Below are positions 1 through 9,370 of a stretch of 42,536 nt of DNA, piece after piece. The stretch spans positions 1-42,536 of the forward strand of contig CAJBYR010000032.1 in assembly GCA_903959855.1 (NCBI GenBank), given 5' to 3'. The translations under genes and the position numbers were made by a program. The number at the start of each line of letters is the position of its first letter. Position 1 is the stretch's first letter. This DNA comes from an uncultured beta proteobacterium (GTDB taxonomy: Bacteria; Pseudomonadota; Gammaproteobacteria; Burkholderiales; Rhodocyclaceae). Under the pieces are notes generated by a model. It searched no databases. It was not told where the DNA came from and saw only the letters and a program-made list of their open reading frames with translations.

Positions 1-2289
1 GACAGCGACGGACGACGCCGCTTCGGCAACCACCGTGGCAGCCGCCACGGCAACGCTGGCATCAGCGGCATCGACTTGTGCGCCATCCTCACCGCCGCGG
101 CCACGGCCGCGGCCACGGCGACCACGACGACCACTACGGGCCTCGCCATCGGCAGCCTGGCCGTTGTCGCCGGAGGGGCCCCCGGCGGCCGGCGCTACGC
201 CGTTTTGCTGCGCAGCGGGGTCATTGCGCGGCGGGCGCGGCTCTCTAGGTTCGCGCGGCGGGCGCGGTTCGCGCTGCTGCTGTTCGCGGGGCTCACGCGG
301 CTCGCGATTTTTGTCGCCGTCACGGGGTTCGCGTGGCTCGCGTTGCTTGCGGGTGCCGTCAGCCTGCTGCTCGTCGCGTTTGCCTTGCGGCGCGCGTGGT
401 TCGGACTTGCGCTCGTCGCGGTTGTCGCGTCCATCGCGCCTGCCATTGCGGTCACGGTCGCGGCCGCCACGATTTCCGCCGCGGTCGCGGTTGCCATCAC
501 GGCCGCCTTCGCGGCGCGGCGAGGAAGCCGTTTTGGTTTCGGCTACCACGGGTGCTTCCTCCTTTTTGCTGCCGGTGAGGAAGGAAAACAGACGGGTAAA
601 GAAGCCACCTTCGTTAGCTGCCGTCTGTTGCGGTGCAGGTGCGGACGGCGCCTTGGGCTCGATGTTCGGTGCGGGCTGGTCGGGCGTGATGCCCTTCACG
701 GCAGCTTCCGCCTTTACCGGTTTGGCGTCTGCGGCCTGGGCCGACGGCGGCTGGTAGGCTTCCTCGACGGGCTTTTCAGCCATCTGGTAGCTGGCCAGGG
801 CGATGCCTTCTGCGTTGAGCTGGTCGTGGCGCAGGCGGATGATTTCGTGGGCCGGGGTTTCCAGGTGGCGATTCGGCACGATGACCAGGTTCACCCGGTG
901 GCGCATCTCGATGCGCGAAATGTCGACGCGCTTCTCGTTGAGCAGGAAGGTGCCGACGTCGACCGGAACCTGACAGTGCAGGGCGCCGGTGTTTTCCTTC
1001 ATGGCTTCCTCTTCGAGGATGCGCAGGATGTGCAGTGCGGCGGATTCTGTGCTGCGGATGTGGCCGGTGCCGGTGCAACGCGGGCAGGTGATGTAGCTGG
1101 TTTCGGCGAGCGCCGGCCGCAGGCGCTGGCGCGACAGCTCGAGCAGGCCGAAGCGGCTGATCTTGCCCGTCTGGACGCGGGCGCGGTCGAAGTGCAGCGC
1201 GTCGCGCAGGCGGTTTTCGACTTCGCGCTGGTTCTTGGTCGATTCCATGTCGATGAAGTCGATCACGATCAGGCCGCCGAGGTCGCGCAGGCGCAGCTGG
1301 CGGGCGATTTCGTCGGCGGCTTCGCAGTTGGTACGAAGGGCTGTTTCTTCGATGTCGCTTCCCTTGGTGGCACGACCCGAGTTGACGTCGACCGAGACCA
1401 ATGCTTCGGTATGGTCGATGACGATGGCGCCGCCCGAAGGCAGCGTGACCTGGCGCGAATATGCGGATTCGATCTGGTGTTCGATCTGGAAGCGCGAGAA
1501 CAGCGGCACGTCGTCGTGATAGCGCTTGACGCGATTGACCGTGCCGGGCATCACGTGCGCCATGAACTGCTGCGCCTGCTCGAAGATGTCGTCGGTATCG
1601 ATCAGGATTTCGCCGATCTCGGCATGGAAGTAGTCGCGGATGGCGCGAATGACCAGGCTGGATTCCTGATAGATCAGGAAGGCGCCGCCCTGTGCCTTGG
1701 CGGCGCCGTCAATGGCGGTCCACAGCTGCAACAGGTAGTTGAGGTCCCACTGCAGTTCTTCGATGCTGCGACCAATGCCGGCGGTGCGGGCAATCAGGCT
1801 GGCGCCCTGGGGCACCACCAGTTGGTCCATGACTTCGCGAAGCTCCTGGCGGTCTTCGCCTTCGACGCGGCGCGAGACGCCGCCGCCGCGCGGGTTGTTG
1901 GGCATCAGCACGAGGTAGCGGCCGGCCAGCGACACATAGGTGGTCAGCGCGGCGCCCTTGTTGCCGCGCTCATCCTTCTCGACCTGGACGATGAGTTCCT
2001 GGCCGTTGGACAGCACGTCCTGGATGCGAGCCTTGGAGACGTCGACACCCGGCTTGAAGTAGCTGCGGGAAATTTCCTTGAACGGCAGGAAGCCGTGGCG
2101 TTCTGCGCCGTAATCGACAAAGGCGGCTTCGAGGCTGGGCTCGATGCGGGTGATGATTGCCTTGTAGATGTTGCTCTTGCGTTGTTCCTTGTTGGCCGAT
2201 TCGATGTCGAGGTCGATCAGCTTCTGACCATCGACGATCGCGACGCGGAGTTCCTCAGCCTGCGTCGCATTGAAAAGCATGCGTTTCAT
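1..2289 (-). CDS. rne: Ribonuclease E (3' end of gene truncated by window edge)
   Basis: Reverse-strand reading from ATG at 2289: [78 protein letters not shown]; later [51 protein letters not shown] and the Zn-link CPRCTGTG; Arg/Pro-rich C-terminal tail runs off the window. Not in the ORF track because it is open at the edge. Confidence 0.96.
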   Translation of the reverse strand, partial: MKRMLFNATQAEELRVAIVDGQKLIDLDIESANKEQRKSNIYKAIITRIEPSLEAAFVDYGAERHGFLPFKEISRSYFKPGVDVSKARIQDVLSNGQELIVQVEKDERGNKGAALTTYVSLAGRYLVLMPNNPRGGGVSRRVEGEDRQELREVMDQLVVPQGASLIARTAGIGRSIEELQWDLNYLLQLWTAIDGAAKAQGGAFLIYQESSLVIRAIRDYFHAEIGEILIDTDDIFEQAQQFMAHVMPGTVNRVKRYHDDVPLFSRFQIEHQIESAYSRQVTLPSGGAIVIDHTEALVSVDVNSGRATKGSDIEETALRTNCEAADEIARQLRLRDLGGLIVIDFIDMESTKNQREVENRLRDALHFDRARVQTGKISRFGLLELSRQRLRPALAETSYITCPRCTGTGHIRSTESAALHILRILEEEAMKENTGALHCQVPVDVGTFLLNEKRVDISRIEMRHRVNLVIVPNRHLETPAHEIIRLRHDQLNAEGIALASYQMAEKPVEEAYQPPSAQAADAKPVKAEAAVKGITPDQPAPNIEPKAPSAPAPQQTAANEGGFFTRLFSFLTGSKKEEAPVVAETKTASSPRREGGRDGNRDRGGNRGGRDRDRNGRRDGRDNRDERKSEPRAPQGKRDEQQADGTRKQREPREPRDGDKNREPREPREQQQREPRPPREPREPRPPRNDPAAQQNGVAPAAGGPSGDNGQAADGEARSGRRGRRGRGRGRGGEDGAQVDAADASVAVAAATVVAEAASSVAV

Positions 2290-2748
2290 GTGTGCTCCCG
2301 CGCGCATTGCGGCGGAAGGGCACGACAAGTCGCACGCCACCGGCGTCAGGACGCGGGCGGTGTGCCTTGGGTTTGCTGTTGCAGCGGCAGTTTCATGGTG
2401 CCTTCAATAAACCTTGCAAACGGGTTGTCGACTTGTCTTCGGTAAAGCGGGCGCTGAAGAACTTTCAGCGTCCGGCAAACTGTGCCCTGCCGTGTGTTGC
2501 GCGCAATCAAGTAGTATCGCTCTTTCGGGCGAGCGAAACACCCTGTGGTCGGCTGGCTGAGTCGTCGGTCGGTTTGTAAGTCCTGGCGGCGGTATTCCTG
2601 CAAGCCCTCGTCGCTGCGGCGCATCCGTCACCTGTAGGTGACTCGGCATCGGCGGCGGCGACATCCCGGGAATAGTGCCACCGACGCCACTTCGGGCCGA
2701 CGGGCACACCGTCACGGGACGGCTAACCAAGCGATCAGTATATTGGAA
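2290..2748 (-). promoter_or_regulatory. Divergent rne/rluC intergenic region; candidate long structured rne 5' UTR
   Basis: About 460 bp without a credible CDS, containing inverted repeats at 2452-2470, 2514-2539 and 2627-2642. Confidence 0.5.
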
Positions 2749-3711
2749 ATGAAGGACTTGAGCAAAGATTCGGTTACCTGGCTTGAGGTTGGCGATGAGG
2801 CCGAGGGGCAGCGCATCGACAACTACCTGTTGCGCATTGCCAAAGGAGTGCCGAAGAGCCATATCTACCGCATCCTGCGCAGTGGCGAGGTGCGCGTCAA
2901 TAAGGGCCGGATTGCTGCCGAGTACCGCCTGCAGATTGGCGACAGGCTGCGCGTACCCCCCATGCGCACTGCCGAACGTCCATCGCAAGCAGCTGTTCCG
3001 GCAAGGGAATTTGCCCTTGCTTACGAAGACGAGGCGCTCATCGTGGTGGATAAGCCGGCGGGCACGGCGGTGCATGGCGGCAGCGGCGTGTCCTTTGGCG
3101 TCATCGAACAACTGCGCCGGGCGCGGCCGCTGGCGAAACTTCTCGAATTGGCCCACCGCCTCGACCGGGAGACTTCCGGCCTGCTGGTGGTGGCCAAGAA
3201 GCGTGTGGCCCTGACCAGGCTGCACGACATGTTTCGCGACGGCGCGATAGCCAAGCGCTACCTGGCCCTGGTCAAGGGAAGCTGGCGCAATGAACTGCAG
3301 CACGTACGTTTGCCTTTGCACAAATACCTGACGACCGAAGGCGAGCGTCGGGTCAGCGTCAATGTGGAGGGCAAGGCTGCACATTCCATCGTCCGTCTGG
3401 TGGCGCGCTGGGAGAACTTCAGCCTGGTCGAGGTGGAGCTTAAAACCGGGCGCACCCACCAGATCCGCGTGCACTTGTCGCATCTGGGCTTCCCGATTGC
3501 CGGTGACGACAAGTACGGAGATTTTCCACTCAACAAGGCCTTGCAGAAGGCCGGGCTGGGACGCATGTTCCTGCATGCGGCCAAGCTGGCCTTGCCGCAT
3601 CCGCTGTCGAATGAGCCCCTGGTGCTGGAATCCCCTTTGCCGCCGGACTTGCGCAGTTTCATTGATCAACTGGAAAAAAACGAGAAACGGGAATATGGGC
3701 AGGCGCTTTGA
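2749..3711 (+). CDS. rluC: 23S rRNA pseudouridine synthase RluC
   Basis: S4-like N-terminus (DNYLLRIAKGVPKSHIYRILRSGEVRVNKGR) and catalytic HRLDRETSGLLVVAKK; divergent from rne as in many proteobacteria. Confidence 0.93.
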   Translation: MKDLSKDSVTWLEVGDEAEGQRIDNYLLRIAKGVPKSHIYRILRSGEVRVNKGRIAAEYRLQIGDRLRVPPMRTAERPSQAAVPAREFALAYEDEALIVVDKPAGTAVHGGSGVSFGVIEQLRRARPLAKLLELAHRLDRETSGLLVVAKKRVALTRLHDMFRDGAIAKRYLALVKGSWRNELQHVRLPLHKYLTTEGERRVSVNVEGKAAHSIVRLVARWENFSLVEVELKTGRTHQIRVHLSHLGFPIAGDDKYGDFPLNKALQKAGLGRMFLHAAKLALPHPLSNEPLVLESPLPPDLRSFIDQLEKNEKREYGQAL

Positions 3712-4351
3712 TCTGATTGTTTTCGACTGGGACGGCACGCTGATGGATTCCACCGGCGCCATTGTCGCCAGCATCAAGGCCGCTGCGGCCGACCTCGGCA
3801 TCGAACCGCCGAGCGACGAACGCGCACGCCATATCATCGGCCTGGGCCTGATCGACGCGCTGCGCCACGCGCTGCCCGACCTGCCGCAGGAACGCTACCA
3901 GGACGTGGCCTTGCGCTACCGTCACCATTACCTGTCGATGGATCAGCAACTGCTGCTCTTCGAGGGGGCCGAGGCGATGATCGACGAACTCGCGGCGGCC
4001 GGCCACATGCTGGCGGTGGCCACAGGCAAGACCCGCGCCGGCCTCGATCGCGCCTTCGAGGTCAGCGGCCTTGGCGCACGCTTCCATGCTTCGCGCTGCG
4101 CCGATGAGTGCCGCTCCAAACCGAATCCGCAGATGCTCGAAGAACTGATGGTCGAATTCGGCGTTACCCCGGAGGCAACGCTGATGATCGGCGATACCAC
4201 CCACGACCTGCTGATGGCGAAAAACGCCGGCGTCGCGGCGCTCGGCGTGGCCTACGGCGCGCATCCGCGGGCCACGCTGGAGGCCGAGTCGCCGCTGTTC
4301 TGCGCCGCAGATGTGGCCGAGCTGGCGGGCTGGTTGCGGGTGCGGAGCTGA
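3695..4351 (+). CDS. HAD-superfamily hydrolase (phosphoglycolate phosphatase-like)
   Basis: HAD motif I FDWDGTLMDS, motif II VATGKTR, motif IV MIGDTTHDLLMAKNAG. Overlaps the rluC end by 17 nt. Confidence 0.92.
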   Translation: MGRRFDLIVFDWDGTLMDSTGAIVASIKAAAADLGIEPPSDERARHIIGLGLIDALRHALPDLPQERYQDVALRYRHHYLSMDQQLLLFEGAEAMIDELAAAGHMLAVATGKTRAGLDRAFEVSGLGARFHASRCADECRSKPNPQMLEELMVEFGVTPEATLMIGDTTHDLLMAKNAGVAALGVAYGAHPRATLEAESPLFCAADVAELAGWLRVRS

Positions 4352-4713
4352 ACTCCCGGCGCATCTGTGCCGCCGCCGAACTGGTCGATGGCGGCGCCGG
4401 TCAGCGCTTCACGGTGACCCGCGACGGCGAGGAATCGCAGGCGTTCGTAGTGCGCTTCCAGGGCCGCATCCATGGCTGGCTGAACCGTTGCGGCCACCTG
4501 CCGGTCGAACTCGACTGGCAGCCTGGCGAGTTCTTCGATAGTTCAGGCTTATACTTGATTTGTGCCACGCATGGCGCGCTGTACGGCCCGGATACGGGTC
4601 GCTGCCTGGGCGGGCGCTGTAATGGCAAGGGTTTGGAAGCGGTCATGGTGACCGAGGTAGATGGCTGGATCGTGATTCACGAGGAAGGTGGGCAAGGTGT
4701 CGGAAGGGAATGA
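4348..4713 (+). CDS. Rieske [2Fe-2S] domain protein (start codon uncertain, possibly CTG)
   Basis: Rieske ligands in RCGHLPVELDW and CATHGALYGPDTGRCLGGRC. No ATG/GTG/TTG in this frame near the expected N-terminus (NSRRICAAAELVDGG). Confidence 0.8.
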   Translation: MNSRRICAAAELVDGGAGQRFTVTRDGEESQAFVVRFQGRIHGWLNRCGHLPVELDWQPGEFFDSSGLYLICATHGALYGPDTGRCLGGRCNGKGLEAVMVTEVDGWIVIHEEGGQGVGRE

Positions 4714-5641
4714 GCTGAACTGGGAGCGCAAGGTGCTCGAAAAATTGGCGCTGGAAGCGCTGGCGGAACAGAAGCGGGCACGTCGTTGGGGTATTTTTTT
4801 CAAGCTGCTGGGCTTCGGTTACCTTGCCCTGTTGCTGATCGTGGCGCTCGACCTCGGCAAGGGCGACAGCGTTGCCGACGGCGCCAGGTTTACCGCGCTG
4901 GTCGAACTCAACGGCGTGATCAAGTCCAAGGGCGACGCCAATGCTGAACATATCGTTGGCGCCCTGCAGGCCGCATTCGAGGACAAGCACACGGCAGGGG
5001 TGATCCTGCGCATCAATAGTCCCGGCGGCAGTCCCGTGCAGTCGGGCATCATCAACGACGAGATGCGCCGCCTGCGTGCCAAGTATCCGGCCATCCCGCT
5101 GCATGCGGTGGTAGAGGATGTCTGCGCTTCGGGTGGTTACTACGTGGCGGCCGGGGCTGACAAGATTTTCGTGGACAAGGCCAGCATCGTCGGTTCGATC
5201 GGCGTGCTGATGGACGGCTTCGGGTTTACCGGCACCATGGAAAAACTCGGTGTCGAGCGTCGTTTGCTGACGGCCGGCGAGAGCAAGGGTTTCCTTGATC
5301 CCTTTTCACCGCAGAACGAAAACCACAAAGACCATGCCAGGCAAATGCTGGGTGAGATTCACCAGCAGTTCATCGATGTGGTGCGCAAGGGACGCGGCAA
5401 GCGCCTGAAGGAATCCCCCGAGATGTTCTCGGGCCTGATGTGGAGCGGGGCCAAGAGCATCGAACTGGGCCTGGCCGATGGCTATGGGTCGGTCGAAAGC
5501 GTGGCGCGCGATGTCATCAACGCCGCCGAGGTTCGCGATTTCACGGTCAAGCAGAACTTTGCCGAAAAGTTTGCGAAGCAGCTCGGCGCCGAAATGGGCC
5601 AGGGCGTGGGCGCGTTTTTAACCGGCTTTACGCTACGTTGA
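4688..5641 (+). CDS. sppA: S49 family signal peptide peptidase (SppA-like), GTG start (4688 or 4697)
   Basis: N-terminal TM segment, INSPGGSPVQSG, catalytic Ser region DVCASGGYYVAAGADKIFVDKASIVGSIGV. Confidence 0.92.
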   Translation: MGKVSEGNELNWERKVLEKLALEALAEQKRARRWGIFFKLLGFGYLALLLIVALDLGKGDSVADGARFTALVELNGVIKSKGDANAEHIVGALQAAFEDKHTAGVILRINSPGGSPVQSGIINDEMRRLRAKYPAIPLHAVVEDVCASGGYYVAAGADKIFVDKASIVGSIGVLMDGFGFTGTMEKLGVERRLLTAGESKGFLDPFSPQNENHKDHARQMLGEIHQQFIDVVRKGRGKRLKESPEMFSGLMWSGAKSIELGLADGYGSVESVARDVINAAEVRDFTVKQNFAEKFAKQLGAEMGQGVGAFLTGFTLR

Positions 5642-7712
5642 TTGCGCCCACGCACATGTCGGCCAGCAGCAGTTCCTGAGCGCAAATGCGGCTTCGGCGC
5701 GATACCTTCACCCGGTATTCGCCGCTGCCGTTCATTTCCCAAGCCTGCGCGTTGTCTGCGAGGTAAGGCTTGAGGCCCTCCTTGAGCACGCGCCTTTTCA
5801 GTTTGGGCTCGAGCACCGGAAAGCAGATCTCGATGCGGCGGAAGAAGTTGCGCTCCATCCAGTCCGCGCTCGCGAGATAGATGTTCTGTGCGCCATCGGC
5901 GTGGAAGTAGAAAATCCGATGATGCTCGAGGAAACGTCCGACTACCGAGCGCACGCGGATATTTTCCGACAGACCCTTGACGCCGGGGCGTAAGGAACAT
6001 ACGCCGCGCACCATCAGGTCGATGGTGACCCCTGCCGCACTGGCTTCGTAAAGGGCGGTAATGATCTCGGGCTCAAGCAGCGAGTTCATCTTGGCAATGA
6101 TGCGCGCCGGCTTTCCGGCCTTTGCCGCCTCGATTTCGCCGTGGATTGCGGCAAGCATCTGCGAATGCAGCGAAAACGGTGCCTGCCAGAGGTGCTTCAG
6201 GGCGCTGGCCTTGCCCAGACCGGTAAGTTGCTTGAAGACTTCATTGACGTCGTCGCCGATCTCCGGGTTGGCGGTCAGCAGGCCGAAGTCGGTGTAGAAG
6301 CGTGTGGTGCGCGGGTGGTAGTTGCCGGTGCCGAGATGCACGTAGCGCCGGTAGCCGTGGTCCTCGCGACGCAATACCATCAGCATTTTGGCGTGGGTCT
6401 TGTAGCCGACGACGCCATACACCACATGGGCGCCGACCTCTTCGAGGCGTGCCGCGATGGAGAGGTTTGCCTCCTCGTCGAAGCGCGCCATGAGTTCGAC
6501 CACCACGGTGACTTCCTTGCCCTTTCCGGCCGCGCGCAGCAAGTGTTCCATGAGCACGGAATCCGTGCCGGTGCGATATACGGTCATCTTGATCGCCACT
6601 ACCTGCGGATCCTCGGCGGCCTGTTCCAGCAACTGGATCACCGGAGAAAAGGACTGGAAGGGGTGGTGCATCAGGATGTCCTGCTTGCGTATGCTTTCGA
6701 AAATATCGTAACGCTTGCTCAATACCTTGGGCAGACCGGGCTGGAAAGCGGGGTACATCAGGTCGGGACGGTCGACGCGGTCGGGAACCGACATCAGGCG
6801 AACCAGATTGACGATGCCGGGCACCCGGTAAAGGTCGGTCTTGTCCAGGGCGAACTGCTGCAAAAGAAAATCTGTCATTGCCGCGGAACAGTTGTCGGCA
6901 ACCTCAAGCCGAACGGCATCTCCGAAATGGCGCTGCGGCAGTTCGCCCTGCAACGCGATGCGCAGGTTTTTTACCTCTTCGTCGTCCACGAAGAGGTCGG
7001 AGTTGCGTGTGACTCGGAACTGGTAACAGCCAAGCACACTCATGCCGCTGAAAAGCTCGCCAACATAGGCGTGGAGGACCGAGGACAGGAAAACAAAGCC
7101 GTAATCGACGCCACAGAGTTCCTCCGGCAGGCGGATTACCCGGGGCAGGGCGCGCGGCGCCTGGACGATGGCGGCGCCGGAACTGCGGCCGAAGGCATCG
7201 GTACCTTCCAGTTCGACGGCGAAATTCAGACTCTTGTTCAGTACCCGTGGGAAAGGGTGTGATGGATCGAGTCCTATCGGTGTAAGTACCGGCATGACTT
7301 CACTGATGAAGAACTCGCGAATCCATGCACGCTGTTCGTCGGTCCACAGGCTGCGGCGGAGGAACGCGATGCCTTCCTTCTCAAGGGCGGGGAGGATGAC
7401 GCCATTGAGCAGCGCGTATTGCTCGCGGATCAATTCATGCGCCTGGTCGGTGACGCGGCGATAAACATCATGCGGTGCCATGCCGTCGGCTCCAACGACA
7501 TGGCTGTCAAGCTTGAGTTGCTCCTTCAGGCCCGCAACCCGGATTTCAAAGAACTCATCGAGATTGGACGAGACGATGCACAGGAAGCGCAGACGCTCAA
7601 GCAGCGGTACGCGGTCGTCGGCGGCTTGCGCCAGGACGCGCCGGTTGAAGGCGAGCAGGGAGAGTTCGCGGTTGAGGAAATGTTCGGTGGCAAATCGACG
7701 AGCTGCGGACAT
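5628..7712 (-). CDS. ppk1: Polyphosphate kinase 1
   Basis: MSAARRFATEHFLNRELSLLAFNRRVLAQA, FLCIVSSNLDEFFEIRVAGLKEQ, catalytic His region YVHLGTGNYHPRTTRFYTDFGL. Confidence 0.96.
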   Translation of the reverse strand: MSAARRFATEHFLNRELSLLAFNRRVLAQAADDRVPLLERLRFLCIVSSNLDEFFEIRVAGLKEQLKLDSHVVGADGMAPHDVYRRVTDQAHELIREQYALLNGVILPALEKEGIAFLRRSLWTDEQRAWIREFFISEVMPVLTPIGLDPSHPFPRVLNKSLNFAVELEGTDAFGRSSGAAIVQAPRALPRVIRLPEELCGVDYGFVFLSSVLHAYVGELFSGMSVLGCYQFRVTRNSDLFVDDEEVKNLRIALQGELPQRHFGDAVRLEVADNCSAAMTDFLLQQFALDKTDLYRVPGIVNLVRLMSVPDRVDRPDLMYPAFQPGLPKVLSKRYDIFESIRKQDILMHHPFQSFSPVIQLLEQAAEDPQVVAIKMTVYRTGTDSVLMEHLLRAAGKGKEVTVVVELMARFDEEANLSIAARLEEVGAHVVYGVVGYKTHAKMLMVLRREDHGYRRYVHLGTGNYHPRTTRFYTDFGLLTANPEIGDDVNEVFKQLTGLGKASALKHLWQAPFSLHSQMLAAIHGEIEAAKAGKPARIIAKMNSLLEPEIITALYEASAAGVTIDLMVRGVCSLRPGVKGLSENIRVRSVVGRFLEHHRIFYFHADGAQNIYLASADWMERNFFRRIEICFPVLEPKLKRRVLKEGLKPYLADNAQAWEMNGSGEYRVKVSRRSRICAQELLLADMCVGAINVA

Positions 7713-7808
7713 ATTCGCTTCCGGGAATGGCAATTGGTTGATTATGTGTCAGTTTGGTTGCGGGTTCATGACGGTGATCAAACTATTGCACGGGGTTAGA
7801 ATCCTGCC

Positions 7809-9293
7809 ATGGCCTACGAATTGATTGCCGCTGTCGATCTCGGCTCGAACAGCTTCCGACTTCAGGTGGGCCGTATCGTTGGCAACCAGATCTATCCTCT
7901 CGACGGCTTCAAGGAGTCCGTGCGACTGGCCGCGGGTCTCAGCAGCGACAAGTACCTTGATACCGTATCACAGGAACGCGGGCTTGAGGCCTTGGCGCGC
8001 TTTGCAGAGCGGCTTCGGGGTTTCGACGCGGGCGCCGTGAGGGCCGTAGCGACCAACACCCTGCGCGTGGCAAAAAATGCGTCGGCGTTTCTTGAAAAGG
8101 CCGAGTCTGCGCTGGGATTTCCCATCGAAGTCATCGCCGGTCGCGAGGAGGCGCGCCTGATCTACCTCGGCGTTGCGCATACCCTGGCTCGTCCGGAGGC
8201 CCGCCAGTTGGTGATCGATATCGGCGGCGGCTCGACCGAGTTCATCATCGGGCAGAACATCGATCCGGTGCGCCTCGAATCGCTCTACATGGGTTGCGTC
8301 AGCTTCAGCCTGCGCTTTTTTCCCGAGGGCAAAGTCGACAAGCGCAGCTTCAAGGAAGCCGAACTTGCGGCGCGACGCGAATTGCAGGCCATCGTGCATG
8401 AGTTTCGCGAGGCGGGTTGGGACGAGGCAATTGGCTCCTCCGGCACCGCCAAGGCCCTGGTCGACTTGCTCGAATTGAATGGCTGGTCGGACCATGGTCT
8501 GACCCGCGAAGGCCTGGAGAAGCTGCGTGCGGCATTGCTTGACGCCGGGAGCGCGTCACGGCTGAAGCTGGAGGGATTGCGTCCGGATCGCGTGCCGGTG
8601 CTGCCGGGCGGGCTTGCCATCATGTCGGCGATATTCAAGGAATTCGGCCTCGAACGCATGATTTTTTCCGAGGGCGCCCTGCGCCTGGGGGTGCTCTACG
8701 ACCTTTTGGGTCGTTATCACCATGATGATCTGCGCGAAGCCACGGTGAACCGTTTCATGCAACGTTACGAAGTCGATCGGCGGCAGGCGGGGCGTGTTGC
8801 CCATACGGCCATGGCCTTGCTCAACCAGCTGGTTCCAGCCAGCCGTGAAGCCGGTCATCCGGACGCCCAGTTTCTGGTTTGGGCGGCGCGCATGCACGAG
8901 ATCGGCATCTCGGTGGCGCACTCGAGTTACCACAAGCACAGTGCCTACATACTGGCCAATGCCGACATGCCGGGTTTCTCCAAGCGGGATCAGGCCCGTC
9001 TTTCGCGCCTGGTGCTGGCGCACCGCGGCAAGCTGGAACGTGCGCAGCCTTTGCGCGGCGAGGCCGTGGAATGGACCTTGCTGTTCTGTCTGCGAATTGC
9101 TGTTCTGCTGCACCGTTCTCGCGATGACAGGCAGCCGCCACCCTACGATGCGGAGTTCACGCGCAACGGGTTCCAGGTCACTCTCGGCGCCGAAGGTCTG
9201 AATGTCTTGCCGATGACAGCAGCGGCGCTTGAAGACGAGGCATTGCAATGGTCGGGCATCGGCGGCGAGCTCAAGCTCAGGCGCGGCACTTGA
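7809..9293 (+). CDS. ppx: Exopolyphosphatase, Ppx/GppA family
   Basis: AAVDLGSNSFRLQVGRI, ATNTLRVAKN, VIDIGGGSTEFIIG; HD-like C-terminal part (AARMHEIGISVAHSSYHKHSAYIL); divergent from ppk1. Confidence 0.95.
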   Translation: MAYELIAAVDLGSNSFRLQVGRIVGNQIYPLDGFKESVRLAAGLSSDKYLDTVSQERGLEALARFAERLRGFDAGAVRAVATNTLRVAKNASAFLEKAESALGFPIEVIAGREEARLIYLGVAHTLARPEARQLVIDIGGGSTEFIIGQNIDPVRLESLYMGCVSFSLRFFPEGKVDKRSFKEAELAARRELQAIVHEFREAGWDEAIGSSGTAKALVDLLELNGWSDHGLTREGLEKLRAALLDAGSASRLKLEGLRPDRVPVLPGGLAIMSAIFKEFGLERMIFSEGALRLGVLYDLLGRYHHDDLREATVNRFMQRYEVDRRQAGRVAHTAMALLNQLVPASREAGHPDAQFLVWAARMHEIGISVAHSSYHKHSAYILANADMPGFSKRDQARLSRLVLAHRGKLERAQPLRGEAVEWTLLFCLRIAVLLHRSRDDRQPPPYDAEFTRNGFQVTLGAEGLNVLPMTAAALEDEALQWSGIGGELKLRRGT

Positions 9294-9307
9294 AGGCTTG
9301 ATGCCGT

Positions 9308-9327
9308 CCGGCGCTCCATAGCGCCGG
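9308..9327. repeat. Perfect inverted repeat CCGGCGCT-CCAT-AGCGCCGG after ppx (weak terminator or regulatory hairpin)
   Basis: 8-bp perfect arms with 4-nt loop, followed by TAGAAT rather than a T-run. Confidence 0.55.
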
Positions 9328-9370
9328 TAGAATCGGTCACATCTTCCAATCCAGGCACGATTCACTTGCG

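Noticed and set aside
76-2445. 789-aa plus-strand ORF in the ORF track
   Set aside because: Lies antisense to the clearly recognisable rne reading frame; composition typical of a high-GC shadow ORF with no recognisable domain.
2404-3837. 477-aa minus-strand ORF
   Set aside because: Antisense to rluC and extends over the rne/rluC gap; no domain motifs, shadow ORF.
6141-7262. 373-aa plus-strand ORF
   Set aside because: Antisense to ppk1, which has strong family motifs.
7713-7808. Possible Pho box in the ppk1/ppx divergent promoter
   Set aside because: Looked for tandem CTGTCAT-type repeats; only weak partial matches (GTGTCAG, ATGACGG), not enough to support a PhoB site.
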